A stretch of 64,000 nt of DNA. Origin: Okibacterium sp. HSC-33S16. GTDB lineage: Bacteria; Actinomycetota; Actinomycetes; Actinomycetales; Microbacteriaceae. Numbering within the stretch: the stretch's first letter is position 1; the number at the start of each line of letters is the position of its first letter. Where the stretch lies: assembly GCF_024171565.1 (NCBI RefSeq), contig NZ_JALJZZ010000005.1, forward strand, positions 228,953 to 292,952, in the 5' to 3' direction. The translations under genes and the position numbers were made by a program. Below are positions 31,754 through 42,266 of the stretch, one piece after another. Under the pieces are notes generated by a model. That model was not told the DNA's origin and made no database searches. It was given only the letters and a program-made list of their open reading frames with translations.

Positions 31754-33028
31754 CTACCGGTTCGCGACCGAACATGTTTGCTCAAGGGCTGTCTGCCCGG
31801 CGAGGCCCTCAATCACATTCGAGGTGGGAGTCGGTACCGGCGTGCCCCCAGCGCTCGGGTCGGTCACCGGCGGTTCCTCCGTTGCAGGAGGATCGGCGAC
31901 GGGCGGCTGCACGGGAGCGTTCGGGTCCGCTTCCACGCCGTTGCGGCTCACCGTCGGGTCAGGCGCAAAGGACTCATCAGCGGCAATCGCATCCATCAGC
32001 TTCTTCGCCAGGGTCTTACTGGGGATAACTTTGTTCGGGTTGTCCGGGTCCGTCGCGACCGGGTACTGAACGAGAGCGAGTTTGTTGAGGTCAATAGTTT
32101 GCAGCGTCCTCGCCATAGCCACCATGCGCGTGACGTTCGTGAGCGATGTCGACAGCTTCACGTGCTTCGCCGCAACCTGCGCAAGTCCGTACAACTTCGT
32201 GATGTCGGTGAGCGTGTCGTCGCTCTTAATCGTTCGGATCAACGACGAAATGTATTGCTGCTGCGACGCGATACGGGACAGGTCGCTCCCGTCCCCCACA
32301 CCGTGGCGCGTGCGAAGGAAGGCGAGTGCGGTCGCTCCAGAAATCGTGCTGGTCCCGGCTGGGAGATCAAGACCCGACCACTTGTCGCGCACACGTTCGG
32401 TGAGGCAGACGGGCACTCCCCCGACGGCGTTCGTCATTTGAACCACCGCGTCGAACGACATCAATGCGGCGTAATCGATGTCGAGCCCGGTCAGGTTAGA
32501 GACCGTAGCCACGACACAGGACAGACCGCCACGTTCATAGGCCGCGTTGAGTGGCTGTGCCGAAACCGCGCCAGCGGTTTTCTCAGTCTCCGGGTCCACA
32601 CATTTCGGCTGGGAAATGACCAGGTCGCGCGGGAAACTGACGACGACGGCCGAGCTATGGTCGTCCGACACATGCAGGAGCATGTTCACGTCGTTGAGCG
32701 TGATGTCCCGCTTGCCGTATGCGTTCTTGTCCTGGTCCTCGTCGTTGTCTGCGCCGACAACGAGCATGTTGAAGCCACCCTCGAACGCGTCGATGTTGGG
32801 TACGGCGGGAAGCGGGGTCCCCGACTCCTCCGGCTGACCGATGTCGACCGCGTTTGACGAGACGTTCGAGGCGAGGTCATAGACAATCCACGCCGCTACG
32901 GATGCTCCACTGACAAGCACGACAGCGAGCGCAATGGCCAGGCCGCGAAAGAGCGTAGCCACCGCACCTCGACGCGGCTGCTGACCATGTTTCATCAGCG
33001 GCGCCCGTCTGGAGTTCCTCGCATTCAC
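31754..33028 (-). CDS. LCP (LytR-CpsA-Psr) family cell-wall ligase, paralogue 1
   Basis: 424 residues; transfers lipid-linked polymers (arabinogalactan or teichoic-type glycans) to peptidoglycan outside the membrane. A basic N-terminus and one membrane helix (LFRGLAIALAVVLVSGASVAAWIVY) are followed by the LCP domain: NIDAFEGGFNMLVVGAD, VVVSFPRDLVI (catalytic Arg) and ALAFLRTRHGVGDGSDLSRIASQQ. A Pro/Thr-rich tail ends in a conserved Cys. GTG start with TAGAGT 6 nt upstream indicates a leaderless mRNA. Tandem with a second LCP gene 54 bp upstream. Confidence 0.92.
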   Translation of the reverse strand: MNARNSRRAPLMKHGQQPRRGAVATLFRGLAIALAVVLVSGASVAAWIVYDLASNVSSNAVDIGQPEESGTPLPAVPNIDAFEGGFNMLVVGADNDEDQDKNAYGKRDITLNDVNMLLHVSDDHSSAVVVSFPRDLVISQPKCVDPETEKTAGAVSAQPLNAAYERGGLSCVVATVSNLTGLDIDYAALMSFDAVVQMTNAVGGVPVCLTERVRDKWSGLDLPAGTSTISGATALAFLRTRHGVGDGSDLSRIASQQQYISSLIRTIKSDDTLTDITKLYGLAQVAAKHVKLSTSLTNVTRMVAMARTLQTIDLNKLALVQYPVATDPDNPNKVIPSKTLAKKLMDAIAADESFAPDPTVSRNGVEADPNAPVQPPVADPPATEEPPVTDPSAGGTPVPTPTSNVIEGLAGQTALEQTCSVANR

Positions 33029-33082
33029 GAGATAACTCTAAACCGCCGCGGGTGCAAGACCCTTGCAGTACAACCTGTCAGG

Positions 33083-34375
33083 CTACTTATTACCCTTTGA
33101 GCAGGTGTAATCGCCAGCGGTTTGACCCTGCACGGTCTTCGGCAGTTCGACCACTTCCGGCGCCGTCGGCGTCGCCGAGTCGGTCGGTGTCGTGCTGTCC
33201 GGAGCAGGCGTTTCGGTGACCGGCTCCTCAGGGGCGACCGGTGTTTCGGTGACGGGAGCGTTCGGGTCGAGCACCGAACCCACACCGGTGTCTCCGGTCA
33301 GGGTGATCGGCTGGTCAGCGATCAGCGCGTCGACAAGCTGCTTGGCCGGAACCTTGAGCGGAAGCACGCCGCTCTGCCCACCGCTCTCGCCGGCAGCGTT
33401 GGGGTACTGAACAAAGACAACCTGTTCGAGCGGGATGTTCTTCAGCGCCATCGCGATCGACACCATGGTGTTGATGTTCGAGAGACTGTTCGACAGCGTC
33501 ATGTTTCCGGCTGCCGCCTTGGCGATACCGAAGAGCTTGCCCGGGTCGGTGAGGGTTTCGCTGCTCTTGAGCTGACGAACCAACGACGAGAGGAAGACCT
33601 GCTGGTTACTGATTCGTCCCAGGTCCGAGCCATCGCCTACCCCGTGACGGGTGCGCAGGAACTGCAGCGCCGCCATGCCCTGGAGGGTGTGGGTACCGGC
33701 ATCGAGATAGGTCTGGGTGTAGTCATCGTCGATCGGCTCTGCGACGCACACGTCGACGCCGCCGACGGCGTTGGAGAGTTCGATGACACCGTTGAACTGC
33801 ACCTCTGCGGCGAACGGAATGCTCAGGCCGGTGAGCTTCTCGACGGTGAGTACGGTGCAGGCCAGGCCCCCATACTGGAGGGTCGAGTTGATCTTCTGCG
33901 AGCTCATGGCGTTGTACGTGCCGCCGCCCTCTTTCGGGCACGCCGGAATCGAGACGAACATGTCGCGAGGGAAGCTGATCACGGTCGCTGCCGTGTGGTC
34001 CTCCGAGATGTGCATGAGCATCGTCACGTCGTTGAGGTTGCCGGTTTCCTTCTTGGCGTCACCAAAGACACCGTCCTGGCCTGCTCTGCTGTCACTGCCG
34101 ACGAGAAGCAGGTTGACGCCACCCTCGATCGCGTCGATGTTCGGAACCGAGACACCGGGCGTCTCATTTGCAAGCGTGACGGATGGCTGAACGTCTTTGG
34201 CAATATCCCAAAAGGCATATGCCGAAACGGCGGTTCCGCTCACGAGCAGCACAGCAAGCGCGCCAGCAACGAACTGGGCGATGGTCCGGAACGGGTTCGA
34301 CTTCTTGAGCCGCCCGTGGCGGGCAATCGTCGACACCTGGGGAGACCGCCGGGAACGGCGTGAAAGCTCACTCAC
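33083..34375 (-). CDS. LCP family cell-wall ligase, paralogue 2
   Basis: 430 residues from GTG 34375 (AGGAG upstream); a longer in-frame start would run into the tRNA-Ser gene. One membrane helix (FVAGALAVLLVSGTAVSAYAFW) precedes the LCP domain with NIDAIEGGVNLLLVGSD, VISFPRDMFVS and ALQFLRTRHGVGDGSDLGRISNQQ. The C-terminal region is a Pro/Thr/Glu-rich stalk and ends with YTCSKGNK, parallel to paralogue 1. The two proteins are clearly a tandem duplication and may differ in polymer or timing. Confidence 0.92.
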   Translation of the reverse strand: MSELSRRSRRSPQVSTIARHGRLKKSNPFRTIAQFVAGALAVLLVSGTAVSAYAFWDIAKDVQPSVTLANETPGVSVPNIDAIEGGVNLLLVGSDSRAGQDGVFGDAKKETGNLNDVTMLMHISEDHTAATVISFPRDMFVSIPACPKEGGGTYNAMSSQKINSTLQYGGLACTVLTVEKLTGLSIPFAAEVQFNGVIELSNAVGGVDVCVAEPIDDDYTQTYLDAGTHTLQGMAALQFLRTRHGVGDGSDLGRISNQQVFLSSLVRQLKSSETLTDPGKLFGIAKAAAGNMTLSNSLSNINTMVSIAMALKNIPLEQVVFVQYPNAAGESGGQSGVLPLKVPAKQLVDALIADQPITLTGDTGVGSVLDPNAPVTETPVAPEEPVTETPAPDSTTPTDSATPTAPEVVELPKTVQGQTAGDYTCSKGNK

Positions 34376-34408
34376 TCGACGTTCTCCTCGGGTCGGTTTG
34401 TGCTCTGG

Positions 34409-34493
34409 CGGAGGGCGTGGGATTCGAACCCACGAGACATTTCTGCCCACCAGTTTTCAAGACTGGCTCCATCGGCCGCTCGGACAGCCCTCC
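34409..34493 (-). tRNA. tRNA-Ser (anticodon TGA)
   Basis: A class II tRNA of about 85 nt: acceptor GGAGGGC, D-arm CCGAGCGG, anticodon stem CCAGT/ACTGG with TGA in the loop, long variable arm and T-loop TTCGAAT. CCA not encoded. Decodes TCA/TCG and similar codons. It lies between the LCP pair and the HAD-serS operon. Confidence 0.95.
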
Positions 34494-34591
34494 ATGTCGC
34501 ACTGTTCGGGTACAGCACGCAACGCTCGATTCTAGCGGATGAGGGCGAGTACATCGTCCCAGCTTTTTCTGGGCACCCCCTGAGCGGATGT

Positions 34592-35392
34592 TTAGAGCGA
34601 GTTGAGAACGGCCGCGAGGCCGTCGTCGACGACAGACCCGGTGACTTCGGTCGCCGCGCTTTTTACCTCGTCCGGTGCCTGGCCCATGGCCACGGCACGT
34701 CCCTCGGCACCGGCCCACTCGAACATCTCGATGTCGTTGCGACCGTCTCCAACAGCGACGACCTGCGACCGCGGAACATCGAGCCACTCCCGCACCCGCT
34801 CGAGCGCCGTCGACTTGTTGACGCCGAGTGGAGCGATGTCGAGCCACGCGGTCCAGCCGATCGCGTACGCGACCTGGTGCAAACCCATTCCCTCGACGAC
34901 CGAGAGGAAGTCGAGCTCATCGTGCTCGGGCGACACCACGACCACCCGGGTGACCGGTTCGCTGAGGAGCCCGTCGAACTCGACTTCCTCCGCGTTCTCG
35001 AGGTTCCAGTCGGTCATCCCTGCCGTGTACCGGCGGTAGCCGCTCGGGTACTCGACCATGTACCGGCCGTCGGCGAGGTGCGAGCGAATCGTCCGGAGCA
35101 CGTCGCTCGGGTCGAAAGTTTCGATGAGGTGCCTGCGATATCCGCCGGGTGCCTCGGCGTCTTGCTTCATCACGAGCGCACCGTTGGCGCAGACGACGTA
35201 CTCGGGACCGATCCCGAGCTCTTCAACGATCGGCAGCGTTGTCTCCCAGCTGCGCCCGGTGGCGAGCATGAGCCGGTGCCCACGCTCGGTCGCGTTCCGC
35301 ACGGCCGTGGCGACGGCATCCGAGATCGTCCCGTCCTCGTGCAGGATGGTGCCGTCGACGTCGAGCGCGACGAGGAGACCGGCTTCGCTCAC
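34592..35392 (-). CDS. HAD-superfamily phosphatase, Cof type
   Basis: 266 residues. Motif [12 protein letters not shown] (nucleophile D11, D13), motif II ATGRS, the C2B cap and the C-terminal motif [25 protein letters not shown]. Cof-type enzymes dephosphorylate sugar phosphates, pyridoxal phosphate and similar metabolites. The GTG start overlaps the serS stop (GTGA), an arrangement I know as recurrent in actinobacteria. The substrate cannot be predicted. Confidence 0.9.
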   Translation of the reverse strand: MSEAGLLVALDVDGTILHEDGTISDAVATAVRNATERGHRLMLATGRSWETTLPIVEELGIGPEYVVCANGALVMKQDAEAPGGYRRHLIETFDPSDVLRTIRSHLADGRYMVEYPSGYRRYTAGMTDWNLENAEEVEFDGLLSEPVTRVVVVSPEHDELDFLSVVEGMGLHQVAYAIGWTAWLDIAPLGVNKSTALERVREWLDVPRSQVVAVGDGRNDIEMFEWAGAEGRAVAMGQAPDEVKSAATEVTGSVVDDGLAAVLNSL

Positions 35393-36651
35393 AGCGGCCG
35401 AATCACGTCGAGGCCGCCGAGGTAGGGCCGAAGCGCCTCGGGCACAACGACAGAGCCGTCCGCCTGCTGGTGCGTTTCGAGCAGGGCAACGAGCCAGCGC
35501 GTGGTGGCCAACGTTCCGTTGAGCGTCGCGACCGGGCTCGTCTTCCCGCCCTCACCGCGGTAGCGGATGTTGAGCCGGCGGGCCTGGTACGTCGTGCAGT
35601 TCGAGGTGGAGGTGAGCTCGCGGAACGCGTCCTGGGTGGGCACCCAGGCTTCGACGTCGTACTTGCGTGCGGCGCTCGAGCCGAGGTCGCCGGCGGCCGT
35701 GTCGATGACGCGGTAGCTCAGGCCGAGGGCCTGCAGCATGCCTTCCTGCCAGCCGAGCAGCCGGAGGTGCTCGGCCTCGGCCTCTTCCGGGGTCGTGTAG
35801 ACGAACATCTCGAGCTTGTTGAACTGGTGCACCCGAATGATGCCGCGGGTGTCCCGGCCGTACGAACCAGCTTCGCGGCGGTAGCAGGTCGACCAGCCGG
35901 CGTATCGGATCGGGGCGTCGGCGACGTCGATAATCTCGTCGGAGTGGTATCCGGCGAGCGCCACTTCGCTGGTGCCGGTGAGGTAGAGGTCGTCGGCGGG
36001 CAGGTAGTAGATCTCGTCGGCGTGTGCACCGAGAAATCCGGTCCCGGCCATAATCTCGGGCTTCACGAGCGTCGGTGTGATGAGCGGGATGAAACCTTCG
36101 GTAAGCGCGCGGTCGAGCGCCATGTTCATCAACGCCAGCTCGAGCCGGGCGCCGATGCCGCGCAGGTAGTAGAAGCGCGCGCCTGACACCTTGGTGCCGC
36201 GCTGCATGTCGATGGCGCCGAGCAGCTCGCCGAGCTCGAGGTGATCCTTGGGCTCGAAGTCGAACGTGGGCTTTTCGCCAACCTCACGGAGGGTGACGAA
36301 GTCGTCTTCACCGCCGGCCGGCACGCCGTCGATAATTGGGTTTTGGATCGCACCGACGATCTCAGTGAAGCGAGTTTCGGCATCCGTCACCTGCTGTTGC
36401 GCCTGCTTGACTCGATCGGACAGCCCCTTGACCTGCGCGACGAGGGCGGCCTTTTCATCTTTGGGGGCCTGCGCGACCTTCTTGCCGAACGCGTTCTGCT
36501 CGGCACGGAGCTCTTCGAAAGTGGTGATCGCCGTTCGGCGTTCACGGTCGGCGTCGAGCGCCTGGTCGACGAGGTCGACCGGAGATCGCCTCGCCTCCTG
36601 CGAACGCCTGATGAGGTCTGGATTTTCGCGGAGGAGCACTGGATCAATCAC
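35389..36651 (-). CDS. serS: Seryl-tRNA synthetase
   Basis: 420 residues; charges tRNA-Ser (and tRNA-Sec where present). N-terminal helical arm (residues 30-105, [18 protein letters not shown]) and class II core: [14 protein letters not shown], motif 2 [24 protein letters not shown], and motif 3 [21 protein letters not shown] 36651 is chosen: TAGACT (-10) lies 7 nt upstream, so the mRNA is probably leaderless. Two tRNA-Ser genes lie within 5 kb on the same strand. Confidence 0.96.
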   Translation of the reverse strand: MIDPVLLRENPDLIRRSQEARRSPVDLVDQALDADRERRTAITTFEELRAEQNAFGKKVAQAPKDEKAALVAQVKGLSDRVKQAQQQVTDAETRFTEIVGAIQNPIIDGVPAGGEDDFVTLREVGEKPTFDFEPKDHLELGELLGAIDMQRGTKVSGARFYYLRGIGARLELALMNMALDRALTEGFIPLITPTLVKPEIMAGTGFLGAHADEIYYLPADDLYLTGTSEVALAGYHSDEIIDVADAPIRYAGWSTCYRREAGSYGRDTRGIIRVHQFNKLEMFVYTTPEEAEAEHLRLLGWQEGMLQALGLSYRVIDTAAGDLGSSAARKYDVEAWVPTQDAFRELTSTSNCTTYQARRLNIRYRGEGGKTSPVATLNGTLATTRWLVALLETHQQADGSVVVPEALRPYLGGLDVIRPL

Positions 36652-36658
36652 GCCAGCA

Positions 36659-36681
36659 AGTCTAGCCGCGCGAGGTAGCGT
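36659..36681. promoter_or_regulatory. Back-to-back leaderless promoters (serS and DAGK-like gene)
   Basis: In a 37-bp gap the minus strand has TAGACT (36664-36659) 7 nt before the serS GTG, and the plus strand has TAGCGT (36676-36681) 7 nt before the ATG at 36689. The two -10 boxes are only 11 bp apart, so RNA polymerases would compete. No good -35 boxes. Confidence 0.6.
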
Positions 36682-36688
36682 TGCAGAT

Positions 36689-37660
36689 ATGACCCTCACC
36701 GAGCCCCGCCGCGCCGCTGTGGTCTACAACCCCACGAAGGGTCGCATCGATGAGGTGCGTCGCCAGGTCGACGCTGCGGCGGCCGCAGCCGGCTGGGGTC
36801 CGTCGTTCTGGTTCGAGACGACCGTCGAGGACCCGGGCCGTGGAGTCACGCGTCGGGCCGTCGCGGCAGGCACCGACATGGTCATTGCGGCTGGCGGTGA
36901 CGGCACGGTGCGCAGCGTCGCGGAGGGCTTGCGCGATTCGCGCGTGCCGCTCGCCCTGCTTCCCCGCGGCACCGGCAACCTGCTTGCGCGCAACCTCGGT
37001 CTGCCGATTTCCAGCACAGCGGATGCCATCGCCATCGCCTTCGAAGGAACCACCCGTTTCATAGATCTCGGCATTGCCACCCTCAGTCGCACCGACGGAA
37101 GTCTCGAAGAGCACGGGTTTCTCGTGATGGCCGGAATGGGTATCGACGCGGACATCATGGCGAACACGAACGAGGCGCTCAAGAAGTCGCTCGGCTGGCT
37201 CGCCTACGTCGACGCCGGGTTGCGGGTGCTGCCCGACGCGAAGCCGTTCCGTATTCGGTACCAGCTCGAGAACAAGCCGGTGCACAGCGCTCACGTCTCG
37301 ACCATCCTGTTCGGCAACTGTGGCACGCTGACTGCCGGGTTCGAGATGATGCCGGACGCCGTGATCGACGACGGGCTGCTCGATGTCGCCGTACTGCAGA
37401 CGCCGACCGCGCTCGGCTGGATCGACATCTGGCGTCGGTTGAGCTTCGAGAACGGGCCGCTTCGGCGCTCGAGCATCGGTCGGCGCATCATCTCGGCAAC
37501 GTCGGGCACGGCGTCAACGATCACTTACCTGCGGAGTGAAGGCATCACGGTGTCGCTCGAGAAGCCGCGGGCGGTTGAGCTCGATGGTGACCCGTTTGGC
37601 ACTGTGGTCGGGGTGCGGTTCACGACCGACCCGGGGTCGTTGGCTGTGCGGGTGCGGTAG
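36689..37660 (+). CDS. Diacylglycerol kinase-family lipid kinase
   Basis: 323 residues. The DAGK catalytic domain begins at once ([13 protein letters not shown]) with the nucleotide loop [15 protein letters not shown] near residue 70 and [17 protein letters not shown] near 98. The C-terminal beta-sandwich is [14 protein letters not shown] through ELDGDPFG. It phosphorylates diacylglycerol, ceramide or another lipid (YegS/DgkB type) at the membrane face. The ATG at 36689 fits the leaderless promoter; longer in-frame starts would overlap serS. Confidence 0.88.
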   Translation: MTLTEPRRAAVVYNPTKGRIDEVRRQVDAAAAAAGWGPSFWFETTVEDPGRGVTRRAVAAGTDMVIAAGGDGTVRSVAEGLRDSRVPLALLPRGTGNLLARNLGLPISSTADAIAIAFEGTTRFIDLGIATLSRTDGSLEEHGFLVMAGMGIDADIMANTNEALKKSLGWLAYVDAGLRVLPDAKPFRIRYQLENKPVHSAHVSTILFGNCGTLTAGFEMMPDAVIDDGLLDVAVLQTPTALGWIDIWRRLSFENGPLRRSSIGRRIISATSGTASTITYLRSEGITVSLEKPRAVELDGDPFGTVVGVRFTTDPGSLAVRVR

Positions 37661-37767
37661 CCGCTCGCGGAGCGCCGGCACCCGCGTTTTCGCCCGCTTT
37701 GCGCCCTCGCGGTTCGCGCCTCGTGCCTGCCGACACCCGCCACTCGCCGAGCGCCCCGCGTCACCCT

Positions 37768-38547
37768 CCTGCTCGGACAGAAACGGTCACACCGCCCCAT
37801 CACCGGCCCCACGAACCGTTGCTCGGTCACTTTGGGCGATGCGAACGGCACTCCTCGGACTGAAAGGGTCAGACCCCTCATTGCTCGGCCGATAACGGTC
37901 AGAGTTTGTCGAATTTCCTCGCCCAAAACGACCGAGCAATTCGCGAATGACCAAAGTTGGCCGAGCGGGAGCGGCTCGCGATGAAGCCCCGCCCCTGCTC
38001 GGGCACAAACGGTCACTCGGCCCGCTCCCACCCTCCTGCTCGGGCACAAACGGTCACTCGCCCCGCTGCCACCCTCCTGCTCGGGCACAAACGGTCACTC
38101 GACCCGCCCGCGGGCCCCCGCCGACCGCTGCTCCGTCAAAACGGGCGACTTGTACAGCATTCCTCCGGCAGAAAGGGTCAGACACCTCAGCGCTCCGTCG
38201 ATAACGGTCAAAGTTCGGCGACTTTCCTCGCCCAAAACGACCGACCAATTCGCGAACGACCAAAGTTGACCGAGCCAGAGCGGCACGCGACGAAGCCCCG
38301 CCCCTGCTCGGGCACAAACGGTCACTCGGCCCGCTCCCACCCTCCTGCTCGGGCACAAACGGTCACTCGACCCGCCCGCGGGCCCCCGCCGACTACTGCT
38401 CCGTCAAAACGGGCGACTTGTACAGCATTCCTCCGGCAGAAAGGGTCAGACACCTCAGGGCTCCGTCGATAACGGTCAAAGTTCGGCGACTTTCCTCGCC
38501 CAAAACGACCGAGCAATTCGCGAACGACCAAAGATGACCGAGCAATG
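37768..38547. repeat. Nested tandem repeats of unknown type (268-bp unit, 41-bp sub-unit)
   Basis: The 268-bp unit occurs twice almost identically (38035-38302 and 38303-38547, the second slightly short), with an older diverged copy at 37768-38034. Inside, a 41-bp block starting CCTGCTCGGGCACAAACGG recurs at 37994, 38035, 38076, 38303 and 38344. The words AACGGTCA, AAAGGGTCA and the inverse TGACCGAGC/ACGACCGAGC are scattered through every unit. No spacers of constant length, no plausible gene and no CRISPR layout. All six frames stay partly open because of the composition. A TGACCGAGCAA remnant also lies at 39623, after the DUF559-type gene. Confidence 0.9.
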
Positions 38548-38655
38548 CGGCTAGTGAGGCGTCGGCGCCCTCCACCTGACCCGCCGTGGCCGCGACGCTC
38601 CACAGCAACCGCCCGCGGCCCGCGACCGAAGCCCCGGGCGGGCCATCCTCGACAC

Positions 38656-39570
38656 GTGACCTTCCGTAAACCGTTACCGAGTCAATTGCCAACCGTCTTC
38701 TCGGTCGCCGACGCCTACGCTCGCGGCTTCACGCGCTCGCAGATGCGTAATCGCGCGCTCACCACTCCGTTCCACGGCACGCGCATCACCGCCGGAGTGA
38801 GCCTCACCCTGGAACTCGCTTGCCGCGCGATGGCCTCCCGCCTACCACGAGGCTCCGCGTTCAGCCACCGAACCGCTGCCCTCCTGCACAGCATGGCGCT
38901 CCCGCTGTTTGCGGACGCCCTGCTCGACATCACGGTGCCGACGCCCATCCGCGCCCCTCGCCGCCGCGGCGTCCGCGGGCACAGCGCCGTACTCACCAGC
39001 GCCGACCTCATGAGCCTTAGCGGCTTTCCGGTCACGACCCTCGAGCGCACGTGGTGCGACCTGGGCGTCGTGCTCGACCTGCCCGACCTGGTGGCCGCAG
39101 CCGACTCTCTGCTCTGGCACGAGTCGCCGCGCACGACACGGCTCAACCTGGCCGCCGCGATCGAGGCCTACCCCTCGCGCGCCGGCCGAGCCGTGTTGCG
39201 GCGAGCGCTGACGCTCACCTCCGACCACTCCCGATCGCGGCCCGAGTCGCTCGTCCGCGTCGACCTTGAGCTCAGCGTCCTCCCCACCCCGGTGGCAAAC
39301 CTCGAGGTGTACCTGCCGATCGCCCGCAAAACCGTCTACCTCGACCTCGCCTATCCCGAGTACAAACTCGAGCTTGAGTACCACGGCGACCATCACCGCT
39401 CCACCGTCACGCAATGGCGAACCGACGTCCGCCGCAGCAACGACATCGGCGACGAAGGCTGGCAGGCGCTGCAGTTCACCGGCGACGACCTGCCCGCGCT
39501 TCCTGACCTTCGGCAGCGCGTCGCACGGCGGCTGCGCATGCTCGGCTGGAACGGCGAGCCCAGGCGTTAA
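38656..39570 (+). CDS. DUF559-type protein with AbiEi-like N-terminus
   Basis: 304 residues from GTG 38656 (CATCCT 6 nt upstream). The N-terminus (VFSVADAYARGFTRSQMRNRALTTPFHGTR) resembles the winged-helix antitoxin-like domain of AbiEi-type proteins, and VTTLERTWCDLGVVLDLPDLVAAADSLL is a familiar linker. The C-terminal part is a VSR/DUF559-like PD-(D/E)xK fold: VYLDLAYPEYKLELEYHGDHHRS...WRTDVRRSNDIGDEGWQALQFTGDDL. A nuclease role is inferred from the fold. It sits beside the tandem repeat block, and similar sequence words flank it on both sides. Confidence 0.78.
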   Translation: MTFRKPLPSQLPTVFSVADAYARGFTRSQMRNRALTTPFHGTRITAGVSLTLELACRAMASRLPRGSAFSHRTAALLHSMALPLFADALLDITVPTPIRAPRRRGVRGHSAVLTSADLMSLSGFPVTTLERTWCDLGVVLDLPDLVAAADSLLWHESPRTTRLNLAAAIEAYPSRAGRAVLRRALTLTSDHSRSRPESLVRVDLELSVLPTPVANLEVYLPIARKTVYLDLAYPEYKLELEYHGDHHRSTVTQWRTDVRRSNDIGDEGWQALQFTGDDLPALPDLRQRVARRLRMLGWNGEPRR

Positions 39571-39637
39571 CCGTCGAAGCTCGGCCAGCGCCGGTCGCCC
39601 CGTTGAGGGGGTCAACCGATCCTGACCGAGCAAGCGA

Positions 39638-39662
39638 GCGGATGCCACGGCGTGGCACCCGC
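39638..39662. terminator. Hairpin between convergent genes
   Basis: GCGG-A-TGCCAC / GTGGCA-C-CCGC forms a short stem with one mismatch between the DUF559-type gene and gdhA. No T-run, so its role as a terminator is uncertain. Confidence 0.35.
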
Positions 39663-39674
39663 CTGCGCCTTCGG

Positions 39675-41150
<1,476 letters not shown>

Positions 41151-41177
41151 TCAGTTTGAATGGCTCGGGCGCGTCAG

Positions 41178-41648
41178 TCAATTTCGGAGGCGCTCGATGT
41201 GACGCCGGCGCCACCGCGCTGCACCGATAAAGAGCGCTCCGAGCATGAGCGACAGACCCGCAAACGCGAGCACGACCGTCGGAACGAGGTGCCACGTCGG
41301 AGTCATCGAGTAGACGACACGCTGATGGCGCTCCTCAATCGAGTACCCGCCTTCGTCATCCATCTGCCGAACCTCATACGTGGGCACATCGGTCCCCAGG
41401 GTCAGGCTCTGAACGAGCGCGGAGAACCGTAGGTAGTTGAGCATTCCGTCCGACTCTCCGCCGGAGAGCTCGTCCTGGCCCGGCATGAACTCGATCGAAC
41501 GGTCGGCGGCATCCAGCCGGCCCTGCGATTCGCTCATCAGCACCCCGAGCCCAACCACGACCAATACGGCACCCATCGTGAACAGCACACCAACGATTGA
41601 TAAATAACGGCGAGCGGATGCCGGAGCGCTGTTACGCGTCGAACTCAT
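41178..41648 (-). CDS. Membrane protein with two TM segments
   Basis: 156 residues with helices near 14-40 (YLSIVGVLFTMGAVLVVVGLGVLM) and 120-142 (LVPTVVLAFAGLSLMLGALFIGAA), an extracellular or periplasmic stretch between them and a basic C-terminus (RWRRRHIERLRN). I do not recognise a family. It overlaps the preceding gene by 17 bp, so the two are cotranscribed and probably coupled. Confidence 0.7.
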   Translation of the reverse strand: MSSTRNSAPASARRYLSIVGVLFTMGAVLVVVGLGVLMSESQGRLDAADRSIEFMPGQDELSGGESDGMLNYLRFSALVQSLTLGTDVPTYEVRQMDDEGGYSIEERHQRVVYSMTPTWHLVPTVVLAFAGLSLMLGALFIGAARWRRRHIERLRN

Positions 41649-42231
41649 CGTCGATGCCCTCAGTCTGGTCTCGCCGACGCGGCTTCCAGGTGGTCGCCAG
41701 ATAGAAGAACAGCCCCAGGACTGTGAACGCGCCGGCGATCGCGAGAAGCGGCGCAATTCCCCAGGCGACCTGCACCCACAACCAGCTCTCCCTGGCCTCT
41801 GCGCCGGGCCCACCGGTGAACTGCCCGGTGTACACCTGGTCGACGGCCCACCGAAACAGGCTCACCCCACCGATAGTCAAGACGACGCCGAGGATGGCGA
41901 GCGTAATCAGGTACGGGTTTCGCCAGAGCGGCGCATCGATCTCCTCGTCGAGAGCCTCCCCGGCGTCGGCATCGGAGAACAGCTCCTCCACCGAGGCGGT
42001 GGCGTCTGCCGGGTACGGCGAACCGTCAGGCACGGTCGGGCCGCGGCCGTCACCCGATCCTCGAACCGGCGCCGGGGCGACCGGCATCGGCGCGACCCGC
42101 GATCGCTCCGTGCGTTCCCGGCGCAACTCCAGCCGTTCACGCTGGTCATCGGGGATCTGCCTGCCGACGCTCTCGTAGCCGCGCTGGAACTCAGGGCTGT
42201 ATCGCGGATCAAAATTCCGTGCGTCGCTCAT
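41632..42231 (-). CDS. Membrane protein with charged N-terminal half
   Basis: 199 residues. The first 110 are hydrophilic, with an Arg/Glu-rich stretch (RERLELRRERTERSR) and an acidic part (SVEELFSDADAGEALDEEID); two hydrophobic helices follow (PYLITLAILGVVLTIGGVSLF and WGIAPLLAIAGAFTVLGLFFYLA). GGGAG precedes the ATG. It lies 35 bp downstream of pheA on the same strand. Hypothetical; such small proteins next to pheA occur in related genomes as far as I recall. Confidence 0.7.
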   Translation of the reverse strand: MSDARNFDPRYSPEFQRGYESVGRQIPDDQRERLELRRERTERSRVAPMPVAPAPVRGSGDGRGPTVPDGSPYPADATASVEELFSDADAGEALDEEIDAPLWRNPYLITLAILGVVLTIGGVSLFRWAVDQVYTGQFTGGPGAEARESWLWVQVAWGIAPLLAIAGAFTVLGLFFYLATTWKPRRRDQTEGIDDEFDA

Positions 42232-42266
42232 CCGATGCTCCCTTGCTCGCGGTGCTGATTCGGAGT

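Noticed and set aside
31754..34375. Transcription attenuators (old LytR naming)
   Set aside because: Both proteins have the LCP catalytic Arg motifs, a single membrane helix and extracellular domain, fitting cell-wall ligases.
37994..38384. CRISPR array
   Set aside because: 41-bp units are directly adjacent or separated by long unequal stretches, without unique spacers; no cas genes in the window.
37957..38472. Plus-strand frame through the tandem repeats (RAQTVTRP-like repeats)
   Set aside because: Arises from repeat composition; no ribosome site, and neighbouring frames and the other strand are equally open.
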